This document shows, in pieces, positions 1 to 5,648 of a DNA stretch of 7,890 bases. The position numbers and the translations under genes are program-made. The DNA lies in the NCBI GenBank assembly GCA_002314595.1, contig DCGP01000037.1, positions 1 through 7,890 on the forward strand. The letters run 5' to 3'. Below the pieces are notes generated by a model, which saw only the letters and a list, made by a program, of their open reading frames with translations, did not search any database and had not been told where the DNA came from. The first letter of the stretch is position 1. Each line of letters begins with the position of its first letter. Origin of the DNA: Clostridiales bacterium UBA1775. GTDB lineage: Bacteria > Bacillota > Clostridia > Monoglobales > Firm-18.

Positions 1-31
1 TGTCAAGTGTTTTTTGATAAAAAATAAAAAT

Positions 32-52
32 TTTTTTGAAATTTTCAAAAAA
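32..52. repeat. Inverted repeat just upstream of the -35 element
   Basis: A 10-base arm at 32-41 (TTTTTTGAAA) is matched perfectly in inverse orientation at 43-52 (TTTCAAAAAA), with one central base. It ends four bases before the -35 hexamer of the promoter that reads into the 121-336 regulator gene. It could be an operator or an AT-rich UP element. Low sequence complexity makes a chance origin possible. Confidence 0.35.
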
Positions 53-55
53 TAA

Positions 56-84
56 TTGACAAAATAAAAAAACAAGTGTATAAT
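56..84 (+). promoter_or_regulatory. Consensus sigma-A promoter for the 121-336 XRE gene
   Basis: TTGACA at 56-61 and TATAAT at 79-84 are separated by 17 bases, a perfect match to the vegetative consensus. Transcription would start near 91, giving a leader of about 30 bases with a GGGAGG ribosome binding site at 106-111, nine bases before the ATG. Confidence 0.85.
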
Positions 85-120
85 AGTGAATGATAAAAAA
101 CGGAAGGGAGGCATCTTTAA

Positions 121-336
121 ATGTCATTAGCAGAAACGATACGAATTTTGAGAGTTAAAAGAGGAAATTTATCCGAACGAGAGTTGGCTACAAAAATGGG
201 AGATACTCCACAGAATTTGAACAACAAAATGAAGAGGGACGATTTCAGAATTAGTGAGTTAGAAAAAATCGCAAAGGCTCTTGATTTGGAGCTTGTCGTT
301 AAATTTGTAGATAAAGAAACAAAGGAAGAAATATAA
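121..336 (+). CDS. Small XRE-family helix-turn-helix regulator
   Basis: This 71-residue protein is almost entirely one Cro/C1-type DNA-binding domain. Helix 2 is around residues 18-27 (SERELATKMG), the recognition helix is around 29-39 (TPQNLNNKMKR), and the closing helix SELEKIAKALDLE is followed by a short charged tail. It has no dimerisation or sensor domain, so it is presumably a compact repressor or activator acting on nearby DNA. The ATG at 121 has a strong GGGAGG site nine bases upstream and a consensus promoter. It faces a second XRE gene at 378-629 in convergent orientation. Small HTH proteins of this kind are common in Firmicute integrative elements, which fits the recombinase fragment downstream. 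Its target is unknown. Confidence 0.8.
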   Translation: MSLAETIRILRVKRGNLSERELATKMGDTPQNLNNKMKRDDFRISELEKIAKALDLELVVKFVDKETKEEI

Positions 337-366
337 AAAGCCCGGACGAATAAAATCCGTCCGAGC
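335..366 (-). terminator. Rho-independent terminator of the minus-strand XRE gene
   Basis: CGGACG at 343-348 pairs with CGTCCG at 358-363 around a nine-base loop, with a short outer pair at 340-341/365-366. Read on the minus strand, the hairpin is followed by a five-base T run (complement of 335-339). On the plus strand no T run follows, so this serves the 378-629 gene. The T tract overlaps the stop codon of the opposite gene. Confidence 0.75.
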
Positions 367-377
367 CAGGAGTTTGT

Positions 378-629
378 CTAACCTTTATGTAGCGGAATAC
401 CGGTGCGACTATTCACTCTAATGTCTGCATTTTCCGTCCGAATAATCAAGTCAGACAAATCACACCCGAGTGCCTCACAGATAAGGTCAAGGTGTTCGAG
501 GTTTACCCTGTCAGAAAGTTCGTGGTAAAGCTCGTTTATTGTTGACGGTCTTATGCCGGTCGCTCTTGCAAGGTCAGCCTGTGTCCACCGTCTTTCGCCG
601 AGACGGGTTGACAATAAAATTCTAATCAT
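378..629 (-). CDS. Small XRE-family helix-turn-helix regulator (minus strand)
   Basis: This 83-residue protein is a single Cro/C1-type domain. Helix 2 is about residues 16-26 (TQADLARATGI), the recognition helix about 27-36 (RPSTINELYH), and it ends in the hydrophobic LEHLDLICEALGCDLSDLI segment typical of short Firmicute XRE proteins, followed by a polar tail. The ATG at 629-627 has an AAGGAG site at 644-639 on the minus strand, spaced nine bases away. The gene is richer in G+C than the chromosomal genes to its right, suggesting acquisition. An imperfect inverted repeat at 653-695 lies just upstream and could be its own operator. It is followed by a clear terminator at 366-335. It is probably an element-borne regulator; its targets are unknown. 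Confidence 0.8.
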   Translation of the reverse strand: MIRILLSTRLGERRWTQADLARATGIRPSTINELYHELSDRVNLEHLDLICEALGCDLSDLIIRTENADIRVNSRTGIPLHKG

Positions 630-652
630 TGGCCATAACTCCTTTTCGTATT

Positions 653-695
653 ATTCTAACAATATTCTACAATTTTGTCTGCAAATTGTTAGATT
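653..695. promoter_or_regulatory. Candidate operator: inverted repeat upstream of the minus XRE gene
   Basis: TCTAACAAT at 655-663 recurs exactly inverted as ATTGTTAGA at 685-693. Extended to 11 bases (653-663 and 685-695), 10 positions match. The arm centres are 30 bases apart, about three helical turns, and the pair covers the region where the promoter of the 378-629 gene should lie. I could not fix a convincing -35/-10 pair here. An autoregulatory role is inference. Confidence 0.4.
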
Positions 696-733
696 ATAAC
701 GAAATGCGTTATTTTTGGCAATGCAGAAAACAC

Positions 734-776
734 AAAAAGGACTTAGACGAATCAACGTCTAAATCCTTTTTGTTTT
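734..776. terminator. Strong bidirectional terminator hairpin, orphaned
   Basis: AAAAAGGA (734-741) plus TTAGACG (743-749) pair with CGTCTAA (756-762) plus TCCTTTTT (764-771), with one C/A mismatch and a six-base loop. T runs follow on both strands (TTTTTGTTTT on the plus strand). No intact gene ends just before it on either strand, so it is probably left over from a gene lost from the element. Confidence 0.8.
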
Positions 777-823
777 ACAAATTTGTAACCGCCACAAGCA
801 TACCGGCGAAAAAGTAAATTCTT

Positions 824-1078
824 GTGGTGTTCAAATTCGCATCATCTGGCGGTGTAAAAAGAATACGAACGCACGACCTGCGGCATTCCCACGCTTCGCT
901 TTTAATCGAAATGGGATATAATATATTTCTTATTTCCGAAAGGCTCGGACACGAAAAAGTTGACACTACTATGAATGTGTACGGACATCTATACCCGAAC
1001 AAGCAACAGGCACTCGCTTCCGAACTTGATAAAATTAACTACAACGACATAAATAATATATCACAAGATAACACATAG
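824..1078 (+). pseudogene. C-terminal fragment of a tyrosine recombinase (integrase)
   Basis: The 84 residues match the end of phage/ICE-type tyrosine integrases. HDLRHSHASLL supplies the HxxR catalytic pair, LGHEKVDTTMNVYGHLYP supplies the second histidine and the nucleophilic tyrosine, and a polar tail follows. Family members are usually 350-400 residues. The arm-binding and core-binding domains and the first catalytic arginine are missing here. The frame is closed upstream by a TAA at 815-817, and the GTG at 824 has no ribosome binding site, so it is unlikely to be expressed as a functional enzyme. It lies about 100 bases from the guaA 3' end, the usual place for an integrase at its attachment site. 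The truncation probably arose by deletion somewhere between the hairpin at 734-771 and 824. Confidence 0.85.
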
Positions 1079-1100
1079 AATTGAAAAAATTATGCCTCAA

Positions 1101-1118
1101 AGTACCAAAATAGTACCA
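1101..1118 (+). repeat. AGTACCA direct repeats, possible integrase arm-type sites
   Basis: AGTACCA occurs at 1101-1107 and again at 1112-1118, 11 bases start to start, so both lie on the same DNA face. They sit between the recombinase stop codon and the guaA 3' end. Short direct repeats at this position are typical of the arm-type sites bound by the N-terminal domain of tyrosine integrases. The role is inferred from position only. Confidence 0.4.
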
Positions 1119-1132
1119 CAGACCAAAAAGAT

Positions 1133-1172
1133 AAACCCCGAAACCTTGTATTTTCAAGGATTTCGGGGTTTT
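1133..1172. terminator. Bidirectional terminator between the integrase fragment and guaA
   Basis: AAACCCCGAAA (1133-1143) pairs perfectly with TTTCGGGGTTT (1161-1171). The stem continues as CCTTG (1144-1148) with CAAGG (1155-1159), with a single bulged A at 1160 and a six-base TATTTT loop. It begins six bases past the guaA stop codon on the minus strand, so it can end the guaA operon; on the plus strand GGGGTTTTG could end integrase transcription. Confidence 0.88.
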
Positions 1173-1177
1173 GTCTG

Positions 1178-2155
1178 TTATTCCCATTCTATTGTTCCGC
1201 TTGGCTTTGGTGTAAGGTCGTATAATACTCTGTTTACACCTTCAACCTCAGTTGTAATTCTATTTGTAATGCGTTGCAACAAATCATAAGGAATTGGTTC
1301 AATAGTTGCAGTCATTGCATCAACTGTATTTACTGCTCTAATGATTACAGGATATGCGTAAGTACGGGCATCGTCCTTTACACCTACTGATTTAAAATCC
1401 GGGATAGCAGTAAAGTATTGCCATACCTTTCCGGCAAGACCATTATTTTCAAATTCTTCACGTAATATAGCGTCAGATTCTCTAACAGCTTCCAATCTAT
1501 CACGAGTAATTGCACCAAGGCAACGAACACCCAAACCCGGTCCGGGGAATGGTTGACGATAAACCATATTGTCAGGTAAGCCTAATGCTTTGCCAACAAC
1601 TCTAACTTCGTCTTTGAACAAGAATTTAAGTGGTTCAACCAATTCAAATTTCAAGTCCTCAGGAAGACCACCAACATTGTGATGAGCTTTTACAGGACCA
1701 CTTTCTAAAATGTCAGGGTAAATTGTGCCTTGTGCTAAAAAGTCTATTCCGTCAAGCTTACGAGCCTCTTCTTCAAAAACTCTGATAAATTCAGCACCAA
1801 TGATTTTACGTTTCTTTTCAGGTTCGGCAACACCTGCTAATTTATCTAAAAATCTGTCTACTGCATCAACATAAACAAGGTTAGCATTCATTTCATCTCT
1901 AAAAACCTTAATAACTTGCTCTGGTTCGCCCTTGCGAAGTAAACCGTGGTTTACGTGCACGCAAACAAGTTGCTTTCCGATAGCCTTAATTAAAAGTGCT
2001 GCAACAACAGAAGAATCTACACCGCCTGAAAGCGCAAGTAAAACTTTTCTGTTTCCCACAACCTCTTTAATTTCCTTAACTTGTTCATCGATAAATTTTT
2101 GAGCTAACGAATCGTTAACAATTCTTTCCATAGTTTCTGGTCTTTTGTTACTCAT
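1178..2155 (-). CDS. guaA: GMP synthetase, ATP-pyrophosphatase subunit (no glutaminase domain)
   Basis: The protein activates the C2 carbonyl of XMP with ATP and aminates it to GMP, the last step of guanine nucleotide synthesis in the cytosol. The N-type ATP-pyrophosphatase P-loop SGGVDSS is at residues 43-49. HGLLRKGE, HHNVGGLPED and RQPFPGPGLGVRCLG follow, and the C-terminal dimerisation domain ends in the usual TIEWE. At 325 residues it lacks the roughly 190-residue class I glutamine amidotransferase domain that begins most bacterial GuaA proteins (about 510-525 residues). The ATG at 2155 has GGAGG eight bases upstream and the previous gene ends 20 bases away, so nothing has been clipped. 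Ammonia must come from free NH4+ or from a separate glutaminase subunit, as in archaea. The segment YPDILESGPVKAHHN looks a few residues shorter than in fused enzymes (from memory). It is the last gene of a three-gene operon. Confidence 0.95.
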   Translation of the reverse strand: MSNKRPETMERIVNDSLAQKFIDEQVKEIKEVVGNRKVLLALSGGVDSSVVAALLIKAIGKQLVCVHVNHGLLRKGEPEQVIKVFRDEMNANLVYVDAVDRFLDKLAGVAEPEKKRKIIGAEFIRVFEEEARKLDGIDFLAQGTIYPDILESGPVKAHHNVGGLPEDLKFELVEPLKFLFKDEVRVVGKALGLPDNMVYRQPFPGPGLGVRCLGAITRDRLEAVRESDAILREEFENNGLAGKVWQYFTAIPDFKSVGVKDDARTYAYPVIIRAVNTVDAMTATIEPIPYDLLQRITNRITTEVEGVNRVLYDLTPKPSGTIEWE

Positions 2156-2175
2156 TTATTTTTCCTCCAATTATA

Positions 2176-3249
2176 TTAAACCATACAATAAACTAATCCA
2201 TCAATAAGTTGATTGTTTGATTTTTCATCTTTTACACATATTCTAATATATGAACTGTCCAAACCATCAAAGGTAGAGGCGTCTCTAATTAGAATGTTTT
2301 TCTTTAAAAGTCTTTCGTATATTGTTGCAGATAATGTATCATCAATTCTTAACAATATAATGTGGCAATCACTTTGTATTTTTTTAATCCCTTTAATGCT
2401 GTCTAATTTTCTAAGTAATTGATTTTTTTCTTTAAACATATTTTTCTTATACAAACCAAAAAATTTGTTATCAGTATCAATATTTTCCAAAAAGGCATTA
2501 GAATATGAATCAATTCTATATGGAAGTGCATTTGCATTTAATAAATCAATAATATCATTTGATGCAATGGCATAAGAAGCATTAAGTCCCTTAACATTAT
2601 AAAACAAAGTAGGGTCTTTAATAACAATGATGTTGTTGTATTCTTTAATTAACTCAATACAACTAAAATTATCAAAGGCAAAGTCCATATAGGTTTCGTC
2701 AACTACAAGATAAATTCCTTTTGGTTGACAAAAATCCAAAATGTCAATTATATCATTTTTGGATATAATTCTTCCTGTAGTGTTGCTTGGATTGCTCAAA
2801 TATATCATATCTGACTTTTCGTTTACTTCTTCAATAAAAGAAGCACAATCAAATTTAAAATTATGATTTTGTGGAATAATATATTTATATACATCACAAA
2901 TGTTTTTTCTGCATATATCCTTTAAAATAGGCTCACAAGGCATAACAATGGTCATAGACCTTGATTTTAAACCGTTTATTATATTGGATAATAACTGATA
3001 AAATCCGCCATCAACATATATGTTGCTTTCATTAACTTCGTTAATTTCTGCCAATTTAGAAATAGCATTTTTGTAGGATAAATCTGCATAAATATTGTTT
3101 TTGCATTTTTTTAAAGCTTTTAAAATGTTTTTTGGTGGCTTGATAATATTAGAATTATCACTAAAATCAATAACTTCACTTGGAATTGGACAATCATAAA
3201 TATTACCACCTACATATTGATTGTTTTCAACTTGTATATCTAAATCCAC
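2176..3249 (-). CDS. CobD/HisC-like PLP aminotransferase homologue lacking the catalytic lysine
   Basis: This 357-residue fold-type I aminotransferase homologue is closest by eye to CobD (threonine-phosphate decarboxylase) and HisC. It starts with a CobD-like GGNIYD segment and IDFSDNSN, has NPSNTTG for the PLP-ring loop and VDETYMDF with the aspartate that contacts the pyridine nitrogen, and ends LIRDASTFDGLDSSYIRICV, close to the CobD C-terminus with its substrate arginine. The family motif SLTKFYAIPGLRLGY reads DPTLFYNVKGLNASY here. The Schiff-base lysine is leucine 215 (TTG at 2607-2605), and the arginine that follows GL is asparagine. The GNGxxE PLP-phosphate loop is also altered (VDGGFYQLL). 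It may therefore be a pseudoenzyme with a binding or regulatory role. The start is GTG at 3249, with AGGAG seven bases upstream. It sits 20 bases before guaA and 21 after the zinc-ribbon gene. No cobalamin genes are nearby. Confidence 0.82.
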   Translation of the reverse strand: MDLDIQVENNQYVGGNIYDCPIPSEVIDFSDNSNIIKPPKNILKALKKCKNNIYADLSYKNAISKLAEINEVNESNIYVDGGFYQLLSNIINGLKSRSMTIVMPCEPILKDICRKNICDVYKYIIPQNHNFKFDCASFIEEVNEKSDMIYLSNPSNTTGRIISKNDIIDILDFCQPKGIYLVVDETYMDFAFDNFSCIELIKEYNNIIVIKDPTLFYNVKGLNASYAIASNDIIDLLNANALPYRIDSYSNAFLENIDTDNKFFGLYKKNMFKEKNQLLRKLDSIKGIKKIQSDCHIILLRIDDTLSATIYERLLKKNILIRDASTFDGLDSSYIRICVKDEKSNNQLIDGLVYCMV

Positions 3250-3270
3250 ACCAATTCTCCTAATTAAAAA

Positions 3271-3630
3271 TTATAGTTTTTCGCCACAGTTTGCACAAAA
3301 TGTATTTCCTGATAGATTTTCAGCACCACAAGTTGGGCAAACATTAATATTCTTGTTTTGAGCAAGTTGAGCATTAAGCTCTTCAATTTCAGCAAATAAG
3401 CTGTCAATTTTAGCACAAATTGATTCAGCATCATCTGTAGAAATGTCATTTCCTTTATATTTTTGGTATACAATTCTGCCGATTTTTACATATTCATCTT
3501 CAATATCAGACTTTATACCTGAAATTTTAAAAGAAATTTTTGTGTTTTCATAAACCTCTGATGATTTTTTTACTGCCTTCTTTGTAATAGAAGATATTGT
3601 TTTCTTTGCATTTTCTAAGTATTCTTGCAT
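3271..3630 (-). CDS. Small coiled-coil protein with C-terminal zinc ribbon
   Basis: The 119-residue protein has a lysine-rich amphipathic N-terminal part (about 1-35) and a predicted helical/coiled-coil middle (about 38-92, with SLFAEIEELNAQLAQ). A C-terminal zinc ribbon has CPTC at 98-101 and CANC at 112-115, ten residues apart and each followed by glycine. It has no signal peptide or membrane segment. Short proteins of this layout are common and uncharacterised in Clostridia; the ribbon probably binds one zinc and may mediate protein contacts. The ATG at 3630 has AAGGAG eight bases upstream. It is the first gene of the operon that continues into the CobD-like gene and guaA. Its function is unknown. 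Confidence 0.8.
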   Translation of the reverse strand: MQEYLENAKKTISSITKKAVKKSSEVYENTKISFKISGIKSDIEDEYVKIGRIVYQKYKGNDISTDDAESICAKIDSLFAEIEELNAQLAQNKNINVCPTCGAENLSGNTFCANCGEKL

Positions 3631-3683
3631 AATTTACACTCCTTTTATTTTAAAAAAATAATATAATAATTATATTATACTAC

Positions 3684-3713
3684 ATAATATAAAAAAAATA
3701 AAGATATTGCCAA
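3684..3713 (-). promoter_or_regulatory. Probable promoter of the zinc-ribbon/cobD-like/guaA operon
   Basis: On the minus strand TTGGCA (3713-3708) is followed after 18 bases by TATTAT (3689-3684). A TATAAT at 3679-3674 is an alternative -10 but lacks a good -35. The -35 hexamer overlaps that of the divergent ychF promoter. The region is extremely AT-rich, so the -10 assignment is uncertain. Confidence 0.5.
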
Positions 3714-3735
3714 AAATATTTTTTTATATTATAAT
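3707..3735 (+). promoter_or_regulatory. Sigma-A promoter of ychF
   Basis: TTGCCA at 3707-3712 and TATAAT at 3730-3735 are 17 bases apart. Transcription would start near 3742, giving a leader of about 30 bases with an AGGTGA ribosome binding site at 3759-3764, six bases before the ATG. Confidence 0.75.
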
Positions 3736-3770
3736 ATTAAGGTAAGATATTTTTTGAAAGGTGATAAAAA

Positions 3771-4868
3771 ATGAAATTAGGAATAGTAGGTTTGCCAAAT
3801 GTAGGAAAGAGCACATTGTTTAATGCAATCACAAAAGCAGGTGCAGAATCAGCTAATTATCCGTTTTGTACAATAGAACCAAATGTAGGCATTGTTAGTG
3901 TGCCTGACGAAAGGTTAGAAGTATTGTCAAAAATGAATAACTCTGCAAAAATTGTTCCGGCAATAATAGAATTTGTTGATATTGCAGGATTGGTAAAAGG
4001 AGCAAGCAGAGGGGAAGGCTTGGGTAATAAGTTTTTATCTCATATTCGTGAGGTCGACGCAATAGTTCACGTTGTAAGGTGCTTTGAGGATAAAAACATT
4101 GTCCACGTGGATGGTAGTGTTGATTCAATTCGTGATGTTGAAACAATTGATTTAGAGCTTATATTTGCAGATATTGAATCTGTAGATAAACGAATTGACA
4201 GAGCAAAGAAAAGTGCCAAGGGTGGGGATAAAAAATTTCTTGCAGAGGCAGAGTTCTTTGAAAGAGTAAAAAAGCATCTTGAAGATGGAAAACCTGTCAG
4301 AACAATGGAACTAAATGATGAAGAACACGAATTGATGAAGGATGTATTCCTGTTAACAACAAAGCCTGTTATTTTTGCTGCAAATGTTTCCGAAGATGAA
4401 CTTTCAGGTGGCTATAATAACAATGAAAATTATGTTAAACTATCACAATTTGCAACCGAGCAAGGTTGTGAAATTATTCCGGTATCTGCACAAATTGAAG
4501 AAGAAATTTCTCAACTTGACGATGTAGAAAAAATGGAGTATCTAAAAGAATTGGGTATTGAAGAATCAGGGCTGGACAGACTTGTCAGAGCAAGCTATAA
4601 GCTACTTGGCTTAATTAGTTATTTAACAAGTGGTGAACCGGAAACAAGGGCATGGACTATTGTAAAAGGTACAAAAGCACCTCAGGCAGCAGGTAAAATA
4701 CATACAGATTTTGAAAGAGGTTTTATTCGTGCAGAGGTTGTTTCATATACAGATTTAATTGAATGTGGAAATATGGTTGCTGCTAAGGAAAAAGGTTTGG
4801 TACGTTCAGAAGGAAAAGATTATGTTATGAAAGACGGAGACGTTGTTTTCTTCCGTATTAACGTTTGA
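3771..4868 (+). CDS. ychF: Ribosome-associated P-loop NTPase YchF/EngD (OBG family)
   Basis: The 365-residue length matches the universally conserved YchF/OLA1 family, which prefers ATP over GTP, binds ribosomes and influences stress and oxidative responses. The G1 loop GLPNVGKST begins at residue 7. G3 is DIAGLVKGAS. The G4 position reads NVSE instead of the GTPase NKxD, the substitution that explains ATP preference in this family. A coiled-coil insert (KRIDRAKKSAKGGDKKF) follows G3, and the C-terminal TGS domain carries the signature GTKAPQAAGKIHTDFERGFI and ends in FFRINV. All expected elements are intact. It is the first gene of a plus-strand cluster, with mtnN starting 15 bases after its TGA stop. 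Confidence 0.97.
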   Translation: MKLGIVGLPNVGKSTLFNAITKAGAESANYPFCTIEPNVGIVSVPDERLEVLSKMNNSAKIVPAIIEFVDIAGLVKGASRGEGLGNKFLSHIREVDAIVHVVRCFEDKNIVHVDGSVDSIRDVETIDLELIFADIESVDKRIDRAKKSAKGGDKKFLAEAEFFERVKKHLEDGKPVRTMELNDEEHELMKDVFLLTTKPVIFAANVSEDELSGGYNNNENYVKLSQFATEQGCEIIPVSAQIEEEISQLDDVEKMEYLKELGIEESGLDRLVRASYKLLGLISYLTSGEPETRAWTIVKGTKAPQAAGKIHTDFERGFIRAEVVSYTDLIECGNMVAAKEKGLVRSEGKDYVMKDGDVVFFRINV

Positions 4869-4883
4869 TAAAGGGGTGTAATT

Positions 4884-5576
4884 ATGAAAATAGGCATTAT
4901 AGGCGCAATGGATTGCGAAGTTGATGGATTAAAAGCAAAAATTGAAAATATGCAAACAGAAACCATATCCAACAATACATTTTGCTACGGCAAGATTTTG
5001 GGCAAAGATGTTGTAGTTGCAAAATGTGGTGAAGGTAAGGTAAATTCATCAGTAACAACACAAACAATGATTTTAAAATATAACCCTGATATTATTATAA
5101 ATACAGGAGTTGCAGGTGGTTTACACCCGGACTTAGGAATTATGGATATAGCCCTTGCACAAAAGGTTTGTCATCACGACAGTGATACAACACCAATCGG
5201 TATGCCAAAGGGATATGTATTTGGTCTTGATACAGTTTATATCGATACAGATGCTGAAATTACAAATAAAATTGAAGAGTCTGCAAAACGTGTAAGCAAA
5301 TCTAAAATTTTAAAAGGTATAATTGCGTCAGGAGACCAATTTATTGCAACAAACGAACAAAGAGAAAGAATTATTAAAGATTTTAATGCAATAGCAACAG
5401 AAATGGAAGGTGCATGTATTGGTCAAGTTTGTGCAATGAATAAAAAGAAATTTGCAGTATTACGCTCTATTTCTGACGGAGCAAATTCGGACAGTACAAT
5501 GGACTTTCCCACATTTGCAAAGAAAGCAGCAGATGTAACCATTGAAATTTTGCTAGATTTTATTGATAATCTATAA
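4884..5576 (+). CDS. mtnN: 5'-methylthioadenosine/S-adenosylhomocysteine nucleosidase
   Basis: The enzyme hydrolyses MTA and SAH to adenine plus methylthioribose or S-ribosylhomocysteine, recycling by-products of polyamine synthesis and methylation and feeding methionine salvage. The 230 residues match the Pfs/MtnN family. GIIGAMDCE places the catalytic-site glutamate at position 12 as in E. coli, NTGVAGGLHPDLGIMDI is the nucleoside phosphorylase-fold signature, ATEMEGACI carries the ribose-binding Met-Glu, and SISDGAN carries the catalytic aspartate. The ATG follows an AAGGGGTG site by five bases. It lies 15 bases downstream of ychF and is presumably co-transcribed with it. No terminator is evident after it, so transcription may continue into the SSB gene. 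Confidence 0.96.
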   Translation: MKIGIIGAMDCEVDGLKAKIENMQTETISNNTFCYGKILGKDVVVAKCGEGKVNSSVTTQTMILKYNPDIIINTGVAGGLHPDLGIMDIALAQKVCHHDSDTTPIGMPKGYVFGLDTVYIDTDAEITNKIEESAKRVSKSKILKGIIASGDQFIATNEQRERIIKDFNAIATEMEGACIGQVCAMNKKKFAVLRSISDGANSDSTMDFPTFAKKAADVTIEILLDFIDNL

Positions 5577-5648
5577 ATATTAGTTCTAATTATTCCTGCT
5601 CTGTAATATGATTAGATATACATTTGAACAAACAGGAGAGTGGGACTT

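Larger units (their letters stand above)
1..1177. mobile_element. Decayed end of an integrative element next to guaA
   Basis: This stretch carries two small XRE-type regulators, a truncated tyrosine recombinase, isolated terminator hairpins and short direct repeats. It ends against the last codons of guaA, whose 3' end is a recognised attachment site for genomic islands and integrative elements in several bacterial groups. Base composition also differs: 541-600 has 36 G+C of 60, while typical chromosomal DNA here is near 27-35%. No conjugation, capsid or cargo genes are visible, and the left boundary lies outside the window. The integrase lacks most of its length, so the element is probably immobile. 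That it is an element remnant is an inference from gene content; a matching second att copy was not found in the window. Confidence 0.55.

Noticed and set aside
629..817. Open frame of 62 codons on the plus strand
   Set aside because: It spans the promoter region of the opposite gene and a terminator hairpin, has no ribosome binding site and resembles no family.
775..1002. Minus-strand open frame opposite the integrase fragment
   Set aside because: It is antisense to a recognisable recombinase motif region and shows no protein signature of its own.
1092..1289. Plus-strand open frame across the guaA end
   Set aside because: It runs through the terminator hairpin and antisense to conserved guaA codons.
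2213..2422. Plus-strand frame opposite the CobD-like gene, and a similar minus frame inside ychF (3895-4146)
   Set aside because: Both are antisense shadows of well-supported genes without translation signals or homology.
3264..3473. Second minus-strand frame inside the zinc-ribbon gene
   Set aside because: It is a frame-shifted shadow of a gene with clear zinc-ribbon cysteines and a proper ribosome binding site.
5577..5633. Promoter or terminator between mtnN and the SSB gene
   Set aside because: There are only short AT-rich partial repeats (ATTAG/CTAAT) and no convincing -35/-10 pair or T-tailed hairpin.
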